Source: Gottfriedia acidiceleris
GTDB taxonomy: Bacteria > Bacillota > Bacilli > Bacillales > Bacillaceae_G
Length of the DNA stretch: 64,000 nt
Direction: 5' to 3'
NCBI RefSeq assembly: GCF_002128425.1
Contig: NZ_NESS01000007.1
Location: 1,555-65,554, forward strand
This document shows, in pieces, positions 39,406 through 49,790 of this stretch. Under the pieces are notes generated by a model. The model ran no database searches. It saw only the letters and a program-made list of their open reading frames with translations, and had not been told where the DNA came from. The stretch's first letter is position 1. Every line of letters begins with the position of its first letter. The position numbers and the translations under genes were made by a program.

Positions 39406-39419
39406 AGTTAAACTAAATA
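39406..39419. other. Short spacer at end of accA
   Basis: Only the gap between the accA stop codon and its terminator. The 184 bp between the terminator and the pfkA start (39176-39359) should hold the pfkA promoter; nothing distinctive was seen in either stretch. Confidence 0.3.
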
Positions 39420-40376
39420 TTATTGGTTAAAAGAAATTTTTCCTAACTTTGCGTGTTTTTCATATCGTTGTTGAACTAGCTCTTCTTTATCCATAGTTAA
39501 AAGTGACTTCAATGTTTCGTATAAATACTTATCGATATACTTAGCTTGTTGTTCAACATCATTTTGTGCTCCACCTTTTACTTCAGGAATAATTTGGTCA
39601 ACTACACCTAATTCTAATAAGTCTGGAGCTGTAATTTTCATTGTTTCAGCTGCTCTACGTGCTTGTGAAGCATCTTTCCATAATAATGCTGCTGCACCTT
39701 CTGGTGAAATAACAGAGTAAGTAGAGTTCTCTAACATCAGTAACTTATTACCAATTCCTAATGCTAACGCTCCACCACTACCACCTTCGCCAATTACAAT
39801 ACAAATAGTAGGTACTTTTAAGCCTGCCATTTCAAAAATATTTCGGGCAATTGCTTCACTTTGCCCACGCTCTTCAGCTGCTTTACCAGGATATGCACCT
39901 TTTGTATCGATAAACGCAATAATCGGTCTGTTAAATTTCTCTGCTTGCTTCATTAAACGAAGTGCTTTTCGGTACCCTTCTGGATGTGGCATACCGAAAT
40001 TACGTCTAATATTTTCTTTTGTATCTTTACCACGTTGATGTCCAACAACAGTAACCGGTAATCCACGGTAAGATGCGATACCTGATACGATTGCAGCATC
40101 ATCACCGAATAATCGATCACCATGACATTCAAAGAAATCTGTAAATAATCTATTAACATAATCTAATGTAGTTGGTCGTTCTGGATGTCTAGCAACCTGC
40201 ACACGATCCCAAACTCCCATGTTACCGTATATTTCATTTTCTAAGGTTTTTAAACGTTCTTCTAAACGTCTGATTTCTTCAGAAAAATCAACATCATGTT
40301 GACTTGTATAAACCTTTAATTCATCTATTTTTGTCTTTAATTCATGAATCGGTTTTTCAAATTCTAACATAACCAC
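39420..40376 (-). CDS. accA: Acetyl-CoA carboxylase carboxyltransferase, alpha subunit
   Basis: Carboxyltransferase alpha chain; with AccD it moves CO2 from biotin to acetyl-CoA for fatty acid synthesis. The 318 residues have an N-terminal helical arm (1-60) and the crotonase-like core with the oxyanion-hole glycines in [12 protein letters not shown] (about 200-211) and [18 protein letters not shown] (about 222). The GTG at 40376, overlapping the accD stop by one base, gives the family N-terminus and has GGGGGTG about ten bases upstream; an ATG six bases later is the alternative. Confidence 0.96.
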   Translation of the reverse strand: MVMLEFEKPIHELKTKIDELKVYTSQHDVDFSEEIRRLEERLKTLENEIYGNMGVWDRVQVARHPERPTTLDYVNRLFTDFFECHGDRLFGDDAAIVSGIASYRGLPVTVVGHQRGKDTKENIRRNFGMPHPEGYRKALRLMKQAEKFNRPIIAFIDTKGAYPGKAAEERGQSEAIARNIFEMAGLKVPTICIVIGEGGSGGALALGIGNKLLMLENSTYSVISPEGAAALLWKDASQARRAAETMKITAPDLLELGVVDQIIPEVKGGAQNDVEQQAKYIDKYLYETLKSLLTMDKEELVQQRYEKHAKLGKISFNQ

Positions 40377-41236
40377 TATTGCAAGACACCCCCTTGATGT
40401 AAGTTAAGGATTGTAAATAATTTTGAACGTAATTCTAATCGTGAAATAACTGCATCAAGCTGTCCATGATTTAAAAGGAATTCAGCAGTTTGGAAGTCCT
40501 CAGGTAATTCTTCACGGATTGTTTGCTCGATAATACGTCTACCAGCAAAACCAATTAATGCACCAGGTTCAGCAAAATTAAAATCGCCTAAAGATGCAAA
40601 ACTAGCTGATACTCCACCAGTAGTTGGATTTGTCATAATTGAAATTGCTAAATAACCTAGCTCACTATGCTTTTTTAGCGCAGCACTAGTTTTTGCCATT
40701 TGCATTAAACTTAAAATACCCTCCTGCATACGAGCTCCGCCAGATGCAGTAAAAATGATAAATGGTAAACCGTCAGATGAAGCTCTCTCTACTGCACGAG
40801 TTATTTTCTCTCCCACAACAGATCCCATGCTGCCCATTCGGAATCTTGCATCCATAACCGCAATTACAACAGGAATTCCGTCGATTTTTCCTTTTCCTGT
40901 AACAATTGCCTCGTTAAGCTCTGTTTTTTTACGATCACCTTCAAGCTTCTCTATGTAATCAGGGAAGTGTAAAGGATTCGCAGAAATCATATTTTGATCA
41001 AACTCTTCAAAAGTATCTTCATCAATTAAGCTTTCGATTCTTTCGAATGCTGTCATTTGATGGTGATATCCACAACTATTACAAACTTTTAGGTTTTTTA
41101 TTAATTCTTTTGTAATACTAATTTTTTTACATTTAGGACATTTTGTCATAACACCGTCAGGTAAATCTTGTCTCATTACTTCTGAAGGTATAGATGCATA
41201 TTTTTTCTTTTTGGAAAATAAGTCTTTTATTTGCAA
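40376..41236 (-). CDS. accD: Acetyl-CoA carboxylase carboxyltransferase, beta subunit
   Basis: Beta chain of the carboxyltransferase. The 286 residues begin with a basic segment and a four-Cys zinc ribbon (CPKCKK...CNSCGYHH, about 33-57), followed by the crotonase-like core with [22 protein letters not shown] (about 160-180) and the second oxyanion region [16 protein letters not shown]. Translationally coupled to accA by overlap, ensuring equal amounts. Confidence 0.97.
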   Translation of the reverse strand: MQIKDLFSKKKKYASIPSEVMRQDLPDGVMTKCPKCKKISITKELIKNLKVCNSCGYHHQMTAFERIESLIDEDTFEEFDQNMISANPLHFPDYIEKLEGDRKKTELNEAIVTGKGKIDGIPVVIAVMDARFRMGSMGSVVGEKITRAVERASSDGLPFIIFTASGGARMQEGILSLMQMAKTSAALKKHSELGYLAISIMTNPTTGGVSASFASLGDFNFAEPGALIGFAGRRIIEQTIREELPEDFQTAEFLLNHGQLDAVISRLELRSKLFTILNLHQGGVLQ

Positions 41237-41465
41237 CCTAATTCCTCCTAACTTTTTTAGTACTAAATACTAATAGGATACTATAAATGTTATACACTTT
41301 TTGTCAACATTTGTCGATAATATTCAGCTAAATTTCGTCATTCCAACCATTCTACTAACGTGAAATTTGTAGAAATTCTTTAAAAATTATATTATACAAT
41401 TTTTATGAAATTCCTTTAATTTCCAACAATCTGTGCGCTTTTTTACCACATCTAAGTATTATATC
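41237..41465. other. accDA upstream region
   Basis: About 230 bp between accD and the ytsJ terminator, AT-rich, no gene. It should contain the accDA promoter; no clear consensus and no fatty-acid-regulator operator was recognised. Confidence 0.35.
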
Positions 41466-41519
41466 AGATAAAAAAGGATAGTACTACATTACTTAATTTT
41501 AGTATTGTAATACTATCCC
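41466..41519 (-). terminator. Terminator of malic enzyme gene
   Basis: Arms 41476-41488 and 41506-41518 pair with one mismatch, and TTTTTTATC follows on the minus strand, about 30 bp after the ytsJ stop codon. Confidence 0.8.
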
Positions 41520-41546
41520 CATTAATATTGATATCTGGTAATAAAA

Positions 41547-42788
41547 CTATTTAATTAAAGCTAGTTTTTTTGTTTTTTCTTCGATTTCTTTCGGGTCAAC
41601 ATTCAGCCTCGCAACCCCTGTTTCCATTGCAGCTTTTGCCACACTAGCAGCTACTTTTGGAGCTACTCGAGGATCAAATGGTGCTGGAATAATAAAATCT
41701 GGTGATAGATCCGCTTCACTTACTAAGCTTGCAATTGCATTTACCGCAGCAATTTTCATCTCTTCATTAATATGTGTGGCACGAACATCTAATGCTCCAC
41801 GGAAAATTCCAGGGAATGCAAGAACGTTATTTACTTGGTTAGGATAATCACTTCGACCAGTACCAATTACTAATGCCCCAGCTTCTTTTGCATCTTCAGG
41901 CATAATTTCTGGATCAGGATTAGCCATTGCAAAAATAATTGGATTTTCGTTCATTGAACGAACCATTTCTTGAGTTACTGCCCCTTTTACAGAAACACCA
42001 ATAAATACGTCAGCACCTTCTAGAACTTCTTTAAGGCTACCTTGTATTTTATCTTTATTTGTGTATTTAGCCACTTCAATTTTTACGCTATTCATACCAG
42101 TTGGACGACCTTCGTAAATCGCGCCTTTCGTATCACACATAATAATTTGGCGAACACCAAAACGATATAATAATTTTAGTATAGCAATACCAGCAGCTCC
42201 TGCACCATTTAGAACTACTTTAATATCAGCCATATTTTTATTCACTATTTTTAAAGCATTTACTAAACCTGCAAGTGTAACGATAGCCGTTCCATGTTGA
42301 TCATCATGGAATATTGGAATATTTGTTTCACGCTTTAAGCGCTCTTCTATTATAAAGCAGTTTGGAGCTGCAATATCCTCTAAGTTTATTCCACCAAATG
42401 TAGGTTCTAACAATTTTACTGTTTGAATGATTTGCTCTACATCTTGCGTATTTAAGCAGATTGGAAATGCATCAACACCAGCAAAGCTTTTAAATAACGC
42501 AGCTTTACCTTCCATTACAGGTAATGCAGCCTCTGGTCCAATATTACCTAGTCCAAGAACGGCAGAGCCATCCGAAACTACCCCAACCATATTACCTTTC
42601 ATAGTGTATTCATACACTCTGCTTTTTTCTTCGTAAATTTCTTTACACGGCTCGGCAACACCTGGTGAGTACGCTAAACTTAGTTCTTTAGCATTCGTAA
42701 CCGGCACCTTAGAAACTGTTTCTAATTTACCTTGGTGTACTCTATGCATATGTAATGCTTCTTCACTTAATAATGACAAACTATTCAC
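41547..42788 (-). CDS. ytsJ: Malic enzyme (malate to pyruvate), YtsJ-like
   Basis: Oxidative decarboxylation of malate to pyruvate, giving NAD(P)H. The 413 residues match the short bacterial malic enzymes: SLAYSPGVAEPCKEI with the catalytic Tyr (about 38), substrate Lys in VMEGKAALFK, metal ligands in INLEDIAAPNCF and IFHDDQHGTAIV (about 160), and the dinucleotide site VLNGAGAAGIAI (about 190). The position between accD and dnaE matches ytsJ, the NADP-preferring enzyme of B. subtilis; cofactor preference here is inferred from that. Confidence 0.93.
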   Translation of the reverse strand: MNSLSLLSEEALHMHRVHQGKLETVSKVPVTNAKELSLAYSPGVAEPCKEIYEEKSRVYEYTMKGNMVGVVSDGSAVLGLGNIGPEAALPVMEGKAALFKSFAGVDAFPICLNTQDVEQIIQTVKLLEPTFGGINLEDIAAPNCFIIEERLKRETNIPIFHDDQHGTAIVTLAGLVNALKIVNKNMADIKVVLNGAGAAGIAILKLLYRFGVRQIIMCDTKGAIYEGRPTGMNSVKIEVAKYTNKDKIQGSLKEVLEGADVFIGVSVKGAVTQEMVRSMNENPIIFAMANPDPEIMPEDAKEAGALVIGTGRSDYPNQVNNVLAFPGIFRGALDVRATHINEEMKIAAVNAIASLVSEADLSPDFIIPAPFDPRVAPKVAASVAKAAMETGVARLNVDPKEIEEKTKKLALIK

Positions 42789-42914
42789 TCTCCCTAATGT
42801 TGTCGAATTGACTTTTTCAACTCTATATTTCTTAGTGATTTTCTCTTTAAAAGGTACAAATTTCTTTTTTGTATGATATCACATGTTAATAATAAATAGT
42901 TTAGAGAAGAATGT

Positions 42915-45900
42915 CTATTTCTTTAATACAACATTTGCATCTCCTACAATATTTCTTAACATCGAAAGACAATTCATAGAAGGATTCACATAATAGTGTT
43001 CAGATAATTGAACAGCTTTTTTATCTTCCTCATAGTAAAGCACAACTTTCGCATGCCCTTTAAACTTAGAGATCGTTTGCTGTATTGTGTAGGAAATATT
43101 TTTATTAGTATGTCCCGTTATTTTAATAAATAAAGTATACTTCTTTTGATCGTTTATTTCTTCCATTTCTTCGATTGTAAGAACTTCATTTATTATTAAT
43201 TGTTTTCTTTCATCCCGTTCATCAACCTTTGCTTTAACTACGACTACTTCTTTTTCTTTTAATTTATGACGGTATTTTTCAAAAGCAGTCGGAAATACGA
43301 CTCCATCGATCGAAGTACTTAAATCTTCAACTTGTAAAAAAGCCATATGCTGTTGTTTTTTTGTTTTTGTAACCCTTAAATCCTTAATATAGACAAAAAG
43401 TAGATGCTCTGTATCTTTCTTCATCATAATTGATGAAATAGTCGCGGCATCACTTTCATTAAGCAACTTCTCATATTGACTAATCGGATGACCTGATAAA
43501 TAAGTACCTAAAGCCTGTTTTTCGAGTTCAAGCTTAATTGAAATCTTCATTGGCTCCACTTTAATAATTTCTGGTTTAGGAACAAAATCTTCATCAAGAA
43601 ATAAATCAAATTGATCTTCATTTTCAGGTCTTACTATATCCACATAATCAAAAATCATATCAATATTTGCTAATAGTGTTGCACGGTCGAGCTCAAACTC
43701 ATCAAAGCATCCTGAAAAAATTAAATTTTCTATACTTTTACGGTTTAACGCTTTTGGTGATATTTTAATACACACTTCAAAAAAATCTTTATATGGGCGT
43801 TTTTGTAGAATTTCTCTTACAGTTGCCATTCCTATATTTTTAATTGCTAATAAACTATATCGAATTCCATGCCCTTCAACTACAAATGCATAATCACTTT
43901 TATTTATTGAAGGCGGATAAATTGGGATTCCTTTTAACTTTGCTTCACCAATATAATTCGATACTTTATCTTCACTTCCTATAAAACTCGATAATAGAGC
44001 TGCATAAAATTCAAGAGGAAAATTTGCCTTTAAATATGCAAGTTGATATGCAATCATACTATAAGCTACAGCATGACTCCTATTAAATCCATAGTTAGCA
44101 AATTGGACAATTAAATCGTATACTTCATTTGCAACTTGTTCATCATAACCTTTAAGTATTGCACCTTCTACAAAATGAATTCTTTCTTCATCTAAAACTT
44201 CCTTCTTCTTTTTACTTACAGCTCTGCGAAGTAAATCTGCTTCACTTAAAGTAAATCCTGAAAGAGTTGAAGCAATTTGCATAATTTGCTCTTGATATAT
44301 AATTACTCCATATGTTGGTTTTAATATTTTTTCTAAAACTGGATGAGGATACGTAACATTCTCCAATCCATGTTTATATTGAATAAATTTAGGGATTTGC
44401 TCCATTGGTCCTGGACGATATAAGGCGTTAACGGCTACTATATCTTCAAACTGATTAGGCTGTAATTGTTGCAGTACTCTTCTCATCCCTGATGATTCTA
44501 GCTGAAATACACCCGAAGTATCTCCCTTACTAAGAATCTCAAATGTCTTTTGATCTTGTAACGGAATTTCTTCCAAATTAATTACTTCACCTTTTGTTTC
44601 ATAAATTAGTCGGCAAACCTCTTCCAATAGACTTAAGTTACGTAGGCCAAGGAAGTCCATTTTGACCAATCCAAGCTCTTCAAGTATCTCTGCAGGATAT
44701 TGTGTTAAAAACACTCCATGATTCCCTTCTTGTAACGGGACAACATTTGTTAACGGAAGTTCAGAAATAATAACACCTGCCGCATGTATGCTTGTGTGAC
44801 GTGGTAATCCTTCAACTTGGCAAGCTACCTCAAATATCCGTTTATGAATACCCGAATGTTCAACATGACTTTTAAATGCTTTTGATTGCTCATAGACATC
44901 TTTTAATGTAATTCCTAGTGATGATGGAATTAGCTTCGAATATCGATCTATTTCGGTTGGTGTAAGCCCCATTACCCTGGCAATATCTCGAATTGCTGCT
45001 TTTGCTCCTAATGTACCAAATGTAATTATTTGTGCAACATGCACATCACCATATTTTGAAGCTACATAATCAATCATTTCATCTCGTCGATGATCCGGAA
45101 AGTCAATATCAATATCAGGCATTGTAATTCTTTCTTCATTTAAAAAACGTTCAAATAGTAAATTATAATGTATTGGATCTACATTCGTAATTTTTAATAC
45201 ATAAGCCACTAAAGATCCCGCGGCGGAACCACGTCCTGGTCCAACAAATATTCCTTGTTCATGTGCATATTTTATAAAATCCCAAACAATTAGGAAGTAA
45301 TCATTAAATCCCATCTTATTGATTGTATTTAACTCAAATTCTAATCTTTGTTTAAGTTCATCATTCATTTCCCCGTACCGTTCAAACAAACCATTTTCAC
45401 AAACCATTTTTAAATATTCCAATGTTGAATATTCTTCAGGTACTGGATACTTAGGCAATAATGGCTGATGAAAAGGAATCGTTACATTACATACATCTGA
45501 AATATGTATCGTGTTTTGAAATGCTTCCTCTTCTTCAGAAAACAACTTCAACAACTCGGCTTTTGATTTAAAATAATATTCATTCGAATGTAATCTTGGT
45601 CTTGATTCGTCCGATAACTTAGTACCATTTTTAACTGAAAATAATGCATCTTGGATAAGTGCATCCTCTTTTTCAATATATCGTACGTCATTTGTAACAA
45701 CTAAGCTTATGTTTGTTTCCTTTTGTACTTGCTTAATTAATGGATATAGCGAACGATCTTCAGGTAAACTGTGATCTTGGATACTGACAAAAAAGTGATT
45801 AAAAATTGATTGATACTCTTTTAAATGAGCAATAGCTCTTTCGATTTCTCCGTTCAATAGTAAGTTTTCAATTTCTCCCTCAATTCCTGGAGTAATTGCA

Positions 45901-46259
45901 ATTACGCCACTACTATATGAAGGTAACCACTTTTTAGGAATTCCTTCTGGTGATTTTGTCCCTATAATACTTGTAAGTTTTAAAAGGTTTTGATAACCAG
46001 TCAAATCTTTCGCTAGTAAAATCATCGGATAAGACTGATGTTCATCCATTAAAATTGAGAGTTTCACCCCTATAATTGGCTTAATCCCTGCTTTTTTACA
46101 CGCATGATAAAAAGGAATTACCCCGTACATGACATTTTCATCTGCAATAGCAAGCGCAGGATGTCCTTTACTAGCAGCAGCGTTAACTAATGCATCTATT
46201 TTACATGCGCTTTGCAATAAACTATAAGAACTTTGAACTTGCAAATGAACAAAACTCAT
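42915..46259 (-). CDS. dnaE: DNA polymerase III subunit alpha, DnaE type
   Basis: C-family replicative polymerase. In Firmicutes with PolC, DnaE extends RNA primers on the lagging strand. The 1114 residues have the N-terminal PHP domain (1-about 270), palm with the catalytic acids in PDIDIDFPDHRRDE (about 380-395) and LVKMDFLGLRNL (about 535), fingers with GDTSGVFQLESSGMR, a helix-hairpin-helix region (about 830-870) and an OB domain (about 955-1040). No proofreading domain is inserted, as expected for DnaE rather than PolC. It diverges from ytrH. Confidence 0.97.
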   Translation of the reverse strand: MSFVHLQVQSSYSLLQSACKIDALVNAAASKGHPALAIADENVMYGVIPFYHACKKAGIKPIIGVKLSILMDEHQSYPMILLAKDLTGYQNLLKLTSIIGTKSPEGIPKKWLPSYSSGVIAITPGIEGEIENLLLNGEIERAIAHLKEYQSIFNHFFVSIQDHSLPEDRSLYPLIKQVQKETNISLVVTNDVRYIEKEDALIQDALFSVKNGTKLSDESRPRLHSNEYYFKSKAELLKLFSEEEEAFQNTIHISDVCNVTIPFHQPLLPKYPVPEEYSTLEYLKMVCENGLFERYGEMNDELKQRLEFELNTINKMGFNDYFLIVWDFIKYAHEQGIFVGPGRGSAAGSLVAYVLKITNVDPIHYNLLFERFLNEERITMPDIDIDFPDHRRDEMIDYVASKYGDVHVAQIITFGTLGAKAAIRDIARVMGLTPTEIDRYSKLIPSSLGITLKDVYEQSKAFKSHVEHSGIHKRIFEVACQVEGLPRHTSIHAAGVIISELPLTNVVPLQEGNHGVFLTQYPAEILEELGLVKMDFLGLRNLSLLEEVCRLIYETKGEVINLEEIPLQDQKTFEILSKGDTSGVFQLESSGMRRVLQQLQPNQFEDIVAVNALYRPGPMEQIPKFIQYKHGLENVTYPHPVLEKILKPTYGVIIYQEQIMQIASTLSGFTLSEADLLRRAVSKKKKEVLDEERIHFVEGAILKGYDEQVANEVYDLIVQFANYGFNRSHAVAYSMIAYQLAYLKANFPLEFYAALLSSFIGSEDKVSNYIGEAKLKGIPIYPPSINKSDYAFVVEGHGIRYSLLAIKNIGMATVREILQKRPYKDFFEVCIKISPKALNRKSIENLIFSGCFDEFELDRATLLANIDMIFDYVDIVRPENEDQFDLFLDEDFVPKPEIIKVEPMKISIKLELEKQALGTYLSGHPISQYEKLLNESDAATISSIMMKKDTEHLLFVYIKDLRVTKTKKQQHMAFLQVEDLSTSIDGVVFPTAFEKYRHKLKEKEVVVVKAKVDERDERKQLIINEVLTIEEMEEINDQKKYTLFIKITGHTNKNISYTIQQTISKFKGHAKVVLYYEEDKKAVQLSEHYYVNPSMNCLSMLRNIVGDANVVLKK

Positions 46260-46432
46260 CTACACTCCTCCTTACCATCTTATCAATATAATCTATTCTA
46301 TCACAAAATGCGAACTTACATTCTATTTTTGTTCGTGAAAAATAAAACAAATCAATTATTTTAAACTTACTTTAATACTCATCATACACATAACAATTTG
46401 TCCATATATATTAATTGAAGGAGTGAGGACAA

Positions 46433-46768
46433 TTGGAGCTAAAGTTGCCATTTATACCCGCATTAATTTCAATGTATTTTATTTCATTAGGAATCATAAT
46501 AGGCGGATCGATCATTGGTTCAATCGGTTACTACGTCATTGGACAGCCACCACTGAGCAGCATGTATGATTTATCGATGAAACTACGAATTTGGGCAATA
46601 GTTGGAGCGATTGGCGGAACATTTGACACATTTTATAGTTTTGAAAAAGGATTATTTGAAGGAGAAACAATCGAATTTATTAAGCAAATTTTCATGATTA
46701 TAGCCGCTATGGGAGGAACACATACAGGCACAGTTATTATCCAATGGTTTACAGGAGAACATGTTTAA
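46433..46768 (+). CDS. ytrH: Sporulation membrane protein YtrH
   Basis: A 111-residue membrane protein with three helices (about 8-34, 50-72, 82-104), rich in Gly/Ile. It matches YtrH, needed for efficient sporulation and made in the mother cell in B. subtilis. The start is TTG at 46433 with GGAGTGAGG just upstream. The stop codon overlaps the ytrI start (TAATG), indicating translational coupling. It diverges from dnaE as in B. subtilis. Confidence 0.9.
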   Translation: MELKLPFIPALISMYFISLGIIIGGSIIGSIGYYVIGQPPLSSMYDLSMKLRIWAIVGAIGGTFDTFYSFEKGLFEGETIEFIKQIFMIIAAMGGTHTGTVIIQWFTGEHV

Positions 46769-47271
46769 TGAAAGCTCCTCCAGAACGTCTTTCACACGCT
46801 TGGTCAAAATTTTTTGTAGGCATTTTTTTCGGGTTTATTATTAGTTGGCTTGTCTTTATTTATTTTTATGGTGTGACAGAAGAAGAGCAAGTAAAACAAA
46901 TATCCGAATTAAAAATGCTCAATAGAGAATATTTAAGAAATAAAAATATATTCGTTGAAAATATAGAGCGATTGAACAAGGAAAATAAACGAAAATTAAC
47001 AGTACAAGAAATCAAAGTTACAATATTAAACTACAAACAATACAATATAAATGATTTTACCAATCATCAACTTGTTAGTGATGTAAAGGATGACCTAAGT
47101 AATTTACTTACTCAAGATATAAAAAGCGTTTCTCAAAATCGGGAATTATTAAGACGCGCAATCGAAAACAAAGTTTATATTAAAGATGATCGGCGATTTA
47201 AACTTGAAATTGATACCATCTACTTTGATACAGTATTAGAAATTACACTAAAAATAAAAAGTACAAAATAA
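46768..47271 (+). CDS. ytrI: Sporulation membrane protein YtrI
   Basis: A 167-residue protein with one N-terminal membrane helix (about 14-36) and an extracytoplasmic helical/coiled region (about 40-85) followed by a beta-rich end. It matches YtrI, encoded with ytrH and needed for sporulation. The ATG at 46768 overlaps the ytrH stop, and AGGAG lies twelve bases upstream. The stop codon is adjacent to a terminator hairpin. Confidence 0.87.
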   Translation: MKAPPERLSHAWSKFFVGIFFGFIISWLVFIYFYGVTEEEQVKQISELKMLNREYLRNKNIFVENIERLNKENKRKLTVQEIKVTILNYKQYNINDFTNHQLVSDVKDDLSNLLTQDIKSVSQNRELLRRAIENKVYIKDDRRFKLEIDTIYFDTVLEITLKIKSTK

Positions 47272-47305
47272 TGAGAGGCTGAAAATTCTGATCAGCCTCT
47301 CAAAT
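47272..47305. terminator. Terminator between ytrHI and nrnA
   Basis: A perfect 11-bp stem (47272-47282 with 47292-47302), beginning at the ytrI stop codon, with AT-rich flanks on both sides; serves converging genes. Confidence 0.8.
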
Positions 47306-47319
47306 TTATTTTTAAAACT

Positions 47320-48261
47320 TTATTTTTCTTCTCTACAAACCTTTTTTAATTCTTCCACTACTTTTTCTGCATCTTCCCATGAAAAGACTTTCGCTCCAGA
47401 TGCAAGCGGATGTCCACCACCGTTAAACATAGCGGCTACTCCATTTATAACTGGTCCTTTTGAACGAAGACGAACTCGAATTAAATCATCTTCTTCTAAG
47501 AAGATAACCCAAGCTTTTACTCCTTTTATATGTCCGAGTGAACTTACAGCCAATGAGGCTTGTTCAGAGTTTACATTGTATTCTTCCATAAGAGCCTTTG
47601 TCATGTTTATATGACCGACTCCTTCTTCTGTTAATTTAAAATTTTGAAGAACATATCCATTTAGATGAGCCATCTCAATTAATGTTTCGTACATATTGTC
47701 ATAAATTTCATTAATAGAAAAATCTTTTTTTATCAATTGACTAGCTGCATGAAATGTTCTTTCTGTTGTACTTGGGAATAAGAATCTTCCTGTATCTCCA
47801 ATAATTCCTGCATAAATTAGTCTTGCAGCTTGGTCAGTAACGACTAACTGTTCATTGCTACTCTCAGCAAGTTCAAAAATTAACTCACTTGTAGAGCTGG
47901 CAGTAGTATCAACATGCATAATATCACCGTATGGATCTACGTTAGGGTGATGGTCAATTTTAATCAATTTCTTTCCAGTTGTATACCTTGCATCATCTAC
48001 TCGTTCAGTATTTGCAGTGTCGCAAACAATGACAAGTGCATCCTTATATACTTCATCTTCAATTTCATCCATTTTATATAAATACTCTAGCGATTGCGGT
48101 AGATATCCTACTACATATACTTTTTTTGCAGGATAGCTAGCTTTAATCATCTCTGCCAACCCGCACTGTGAACCGATTGCATCTGGATCTGGGCGAACAT
48201 GGCGATGAATAATTATCGTATCAAATGAATGGATGTCTTTTAATATTTGTTCCTTCAACAT
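47320..48261 (-). CDS. nrnA: Oligoribonuclease / pAp phosphatase NrnA
   Basis: DHH-family phosphoesterase that degrades nano-RNAs and dephosphorylates 3',5'-pAp. The 313 residues carry HVRPDPDAIGSQ (about 21-32), the VCDTAN motif (about 76), the DHH-type IDHHPNVD (about 99), and the DHHA1 motif GGGHPLASGAKV (about 283-294). Length and position (ytqI) match B. subtilis. It diverges from ytpI. Confidence 0.95.
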   Translation of the reverse strand: MLKEQILKDIHSFDTIIIHRHVRPDPDAIGSQCGLAEMIKASYPAKKVYVVGYLPQSLEYLYKMDEIEDEVYKDALVIVCDTANTERVDDARYTTGKKLIKIDHHPNVDPYGDIMHVDTTASSTSELIFELAESSNEQLVVTDQAARLIYAGIIGDTGRFLFPSTTERTFHAASQLIKKDFSINEIYDNMYETLIEMAHLNGYVLQNFKLTEEGVGHINMTKALMEEYNVNSEQASLAVSSLGHIKGVKAWVIFLEEDDLIRVRLRSKGPVINGVAAMFNGGGHPLASGAKVFSWEDAEKVVEELKKVCREEK

Positions 48262-48351
48262 TAAACTCTCCTTTATATGAAAACTTTTGAAATATAGTTT
48301 CTATAACTGTAAAATAGAATTATGTATTAGTTATTGAAAGGTGGAAGCTAA

Positions 48352-48642
48352 GTGAATAGCATTGCAACAATCGTAATTATTTCTTTTCTATTCTTCTTAT
48401 TTTACGTTACCAAATTTTTCTTTACAAGCGAACTATTAACAAAAAAAATTGCAGGATCGCGTGCAAGATTAACTTTTGGCTTATTCTTGTTGCTTTACGG
48501 TATAAATCAAATGGTTGCAAAGCTTGAATTAATAACAATTTGTGTCGGGATTCTTTTCATTCTATTTGGTGCGGCAAATCTATATCGTGGATACTTACAA
48601 AATAAGCATTATAAAGCAATAGAAAATAAACAAACTGTTTAA
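48352..48642 (+). CDS. ytpI: YtpI-like membrane protein
   Basis: A 96-residue membrane protein with three helices (about 4-24, 40-57, 60-80) and a basic tail. The position between nrnA and ytoI and the size match YtpI of B. subtilis, function unknown. The start codon is GTG at 48352, with GAAAGGTGG about eight bases upstream. The next gene begins 33 bp later on the same strand. Confidence 0.8.
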   Translation: MNSIATIVIISFLFFLFYVTKFFFTSELLTKKIAGSRARLTFGLFLLLYGINQMVAKLELITICVGILFILFGAANLYRGYLQNKHYKAIENKQTV

Positions 48643-48675
48643 TCTAAAAGTAATCTAGAAAGTGAGAAAACTTAC

Positions 48676-49698
48676 ATGATGACAGAAGAACTATTTTCAT
48701 CTAAATTTGATGAACTTGTAGAATTATCACATTCTAGTAATAAACTACAAAAACTACTTACTTTTGCAGAAGAATTAGAGAATCAAGAGGAATGGGGATA
48801 TTTATATTATGTCAATATGGAATTAGCAGAAACTGCTTTTTCTATTGGTGAAATAGACTTATTTATTGATACGTTTTTATGGTGTTTAGATTTATATGAT
48901 CAAAACGAAGAACGTATCGAGCAAGAGCAGATTTTATGGCTGTACAAATGGTTATTAGAAATAATACCTCAGTCCCTCAGATTCTCTTTAGAAGACATTC
49001 ACCATTATTTCGAGGATTTTAAGAATCGATTAGTGATTGCTAATTATTCTTTAAGACCTTATTTTCAAGCTCTATTTATAATGAACATTTATTTAAATAA
49101 AATTGATTACGCCAAACAAAACTATCAACTATTTAAAAAATCTCCAAGAGATCATTTAAGTAATTGTGAAAAATGTGAAATGTATAGTGAAATGATTTAT
49201 TTATTAAAAACTGATCATCTTCAAGATGCATTAAATTTACAAAATAAAATAATGAATAGCACAGTTGATTGTGACGAAGCGATTCACAAATCCTACTCAA
49301 AATTACTTCTACCTTTATTAGAAGAAAGCAAAATAGAAGAAGCAATAATCATCCAACAAAAAGCTTATTTTGTAACGTATAATCGCACAAAGTACATTCC
49401 TGAATTAAGTGAGCAAATGATTTTTTTAACTTTTTGTGATCCTGACAGAGCAATTGAAATGTTCTATAAACATGTTGATTTATGTGACAATCTTTCGAAT
49501 CTATCATATAAATTCGAGTTTTGGCTAGCAGCTTTGTTTATGGCGGAAAAATTGAAAATAAATGAAGATGAATTTATTTATGATTTAGAGAAATTAGAGA
49601 AAATTGTATATGACTTAGCAAAAGATTTTGATACTAGAAACGAAAATAATGAATTTGTTAATCGAGTTAATAAACTACTTTCTAAAAATACGGGATGA
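48676..49698 (+). CDS. Helical-repeat (TPR-like) protein of unknown function
   Basis: A 340-residue, acidic, almost entirely helical protein. Successive helix pairs with the small/large residue spacing of TPR-like repeats are visible, for example around WGYLYYVNMELAETAFSIGE (about 42-61), LFIMNIYLNKIDYAKQNYQLF and LLLPLLEESKIEEAIIIQQKAYF. A single NCEKCEM Cys pair lies near 170. No Rap-family, helix-turn-helix or enzyme motif was recognised, nor a signal peptide. It follows ytpI by 33 bp and may be cotranscribed. The ribosome binding site is weak (GTGAGAAA), and the first of two adjacent ATGs is used. Confidence 0.7.
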   Translation: MMTEELFSSKFDELVELSHSSNKLQKLLTFAEELENQEEWGYLYYVNMELAETAFSIGEIDLFIDTFLWCLDLYDQNEERIEQEQILWLYKWLLEIIPQSLRFSLEDIHHYFEDFKNRLVIANYSLRPYFQALFIMNIYLNKIDYAKQNYQLFKKSPRDHLSNCEKCEMYSEMIYLLKTDHLQDALNLQNKIMNSTVDCDEAIHKSYSKLLLPLLEESKIEEAIIIQQKAYFVTYNRTKYIPELSEQMIFLTFCDPDRAIEMFYKHVDLCDNLSNLSYKFEFWLAALFMAEKLKINEDEFIYDLEKLEKIVYDLAKDFDTRNENNEFVNRVNKLLSKNTG

Positions 49699-49715
49699 TA
49701 TTTTCATAAACTTCA

Positions 49716-49750
49716 AAGGCAGGGAATTGTTTTCTGCTTTTTTATATGTA
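49716..49750 (+). terminator. Terminator of helical-repeat gene
   Basis: An AAAG-GCAG/CTGC-TTTT stem with a bulge is followed by TTTTTTA on the plus strand, about 20 bp after the stop codon. Confidence 0.55.
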
Positions 49751-49753
49751 ACT

Positions 49754-49790
49754 AAAAAAATAATGGAAGCCCAAATAGGGCTTCCATTTC
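49754..49790 (-). terminator. Terminator of ytoI
   Basis: A perfect 11-bp stem (49762-49772 with 49778-49788) directly after the ytoI stop codon, with TTTTTTTAG on the minus strand. Confidence 0.85.
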
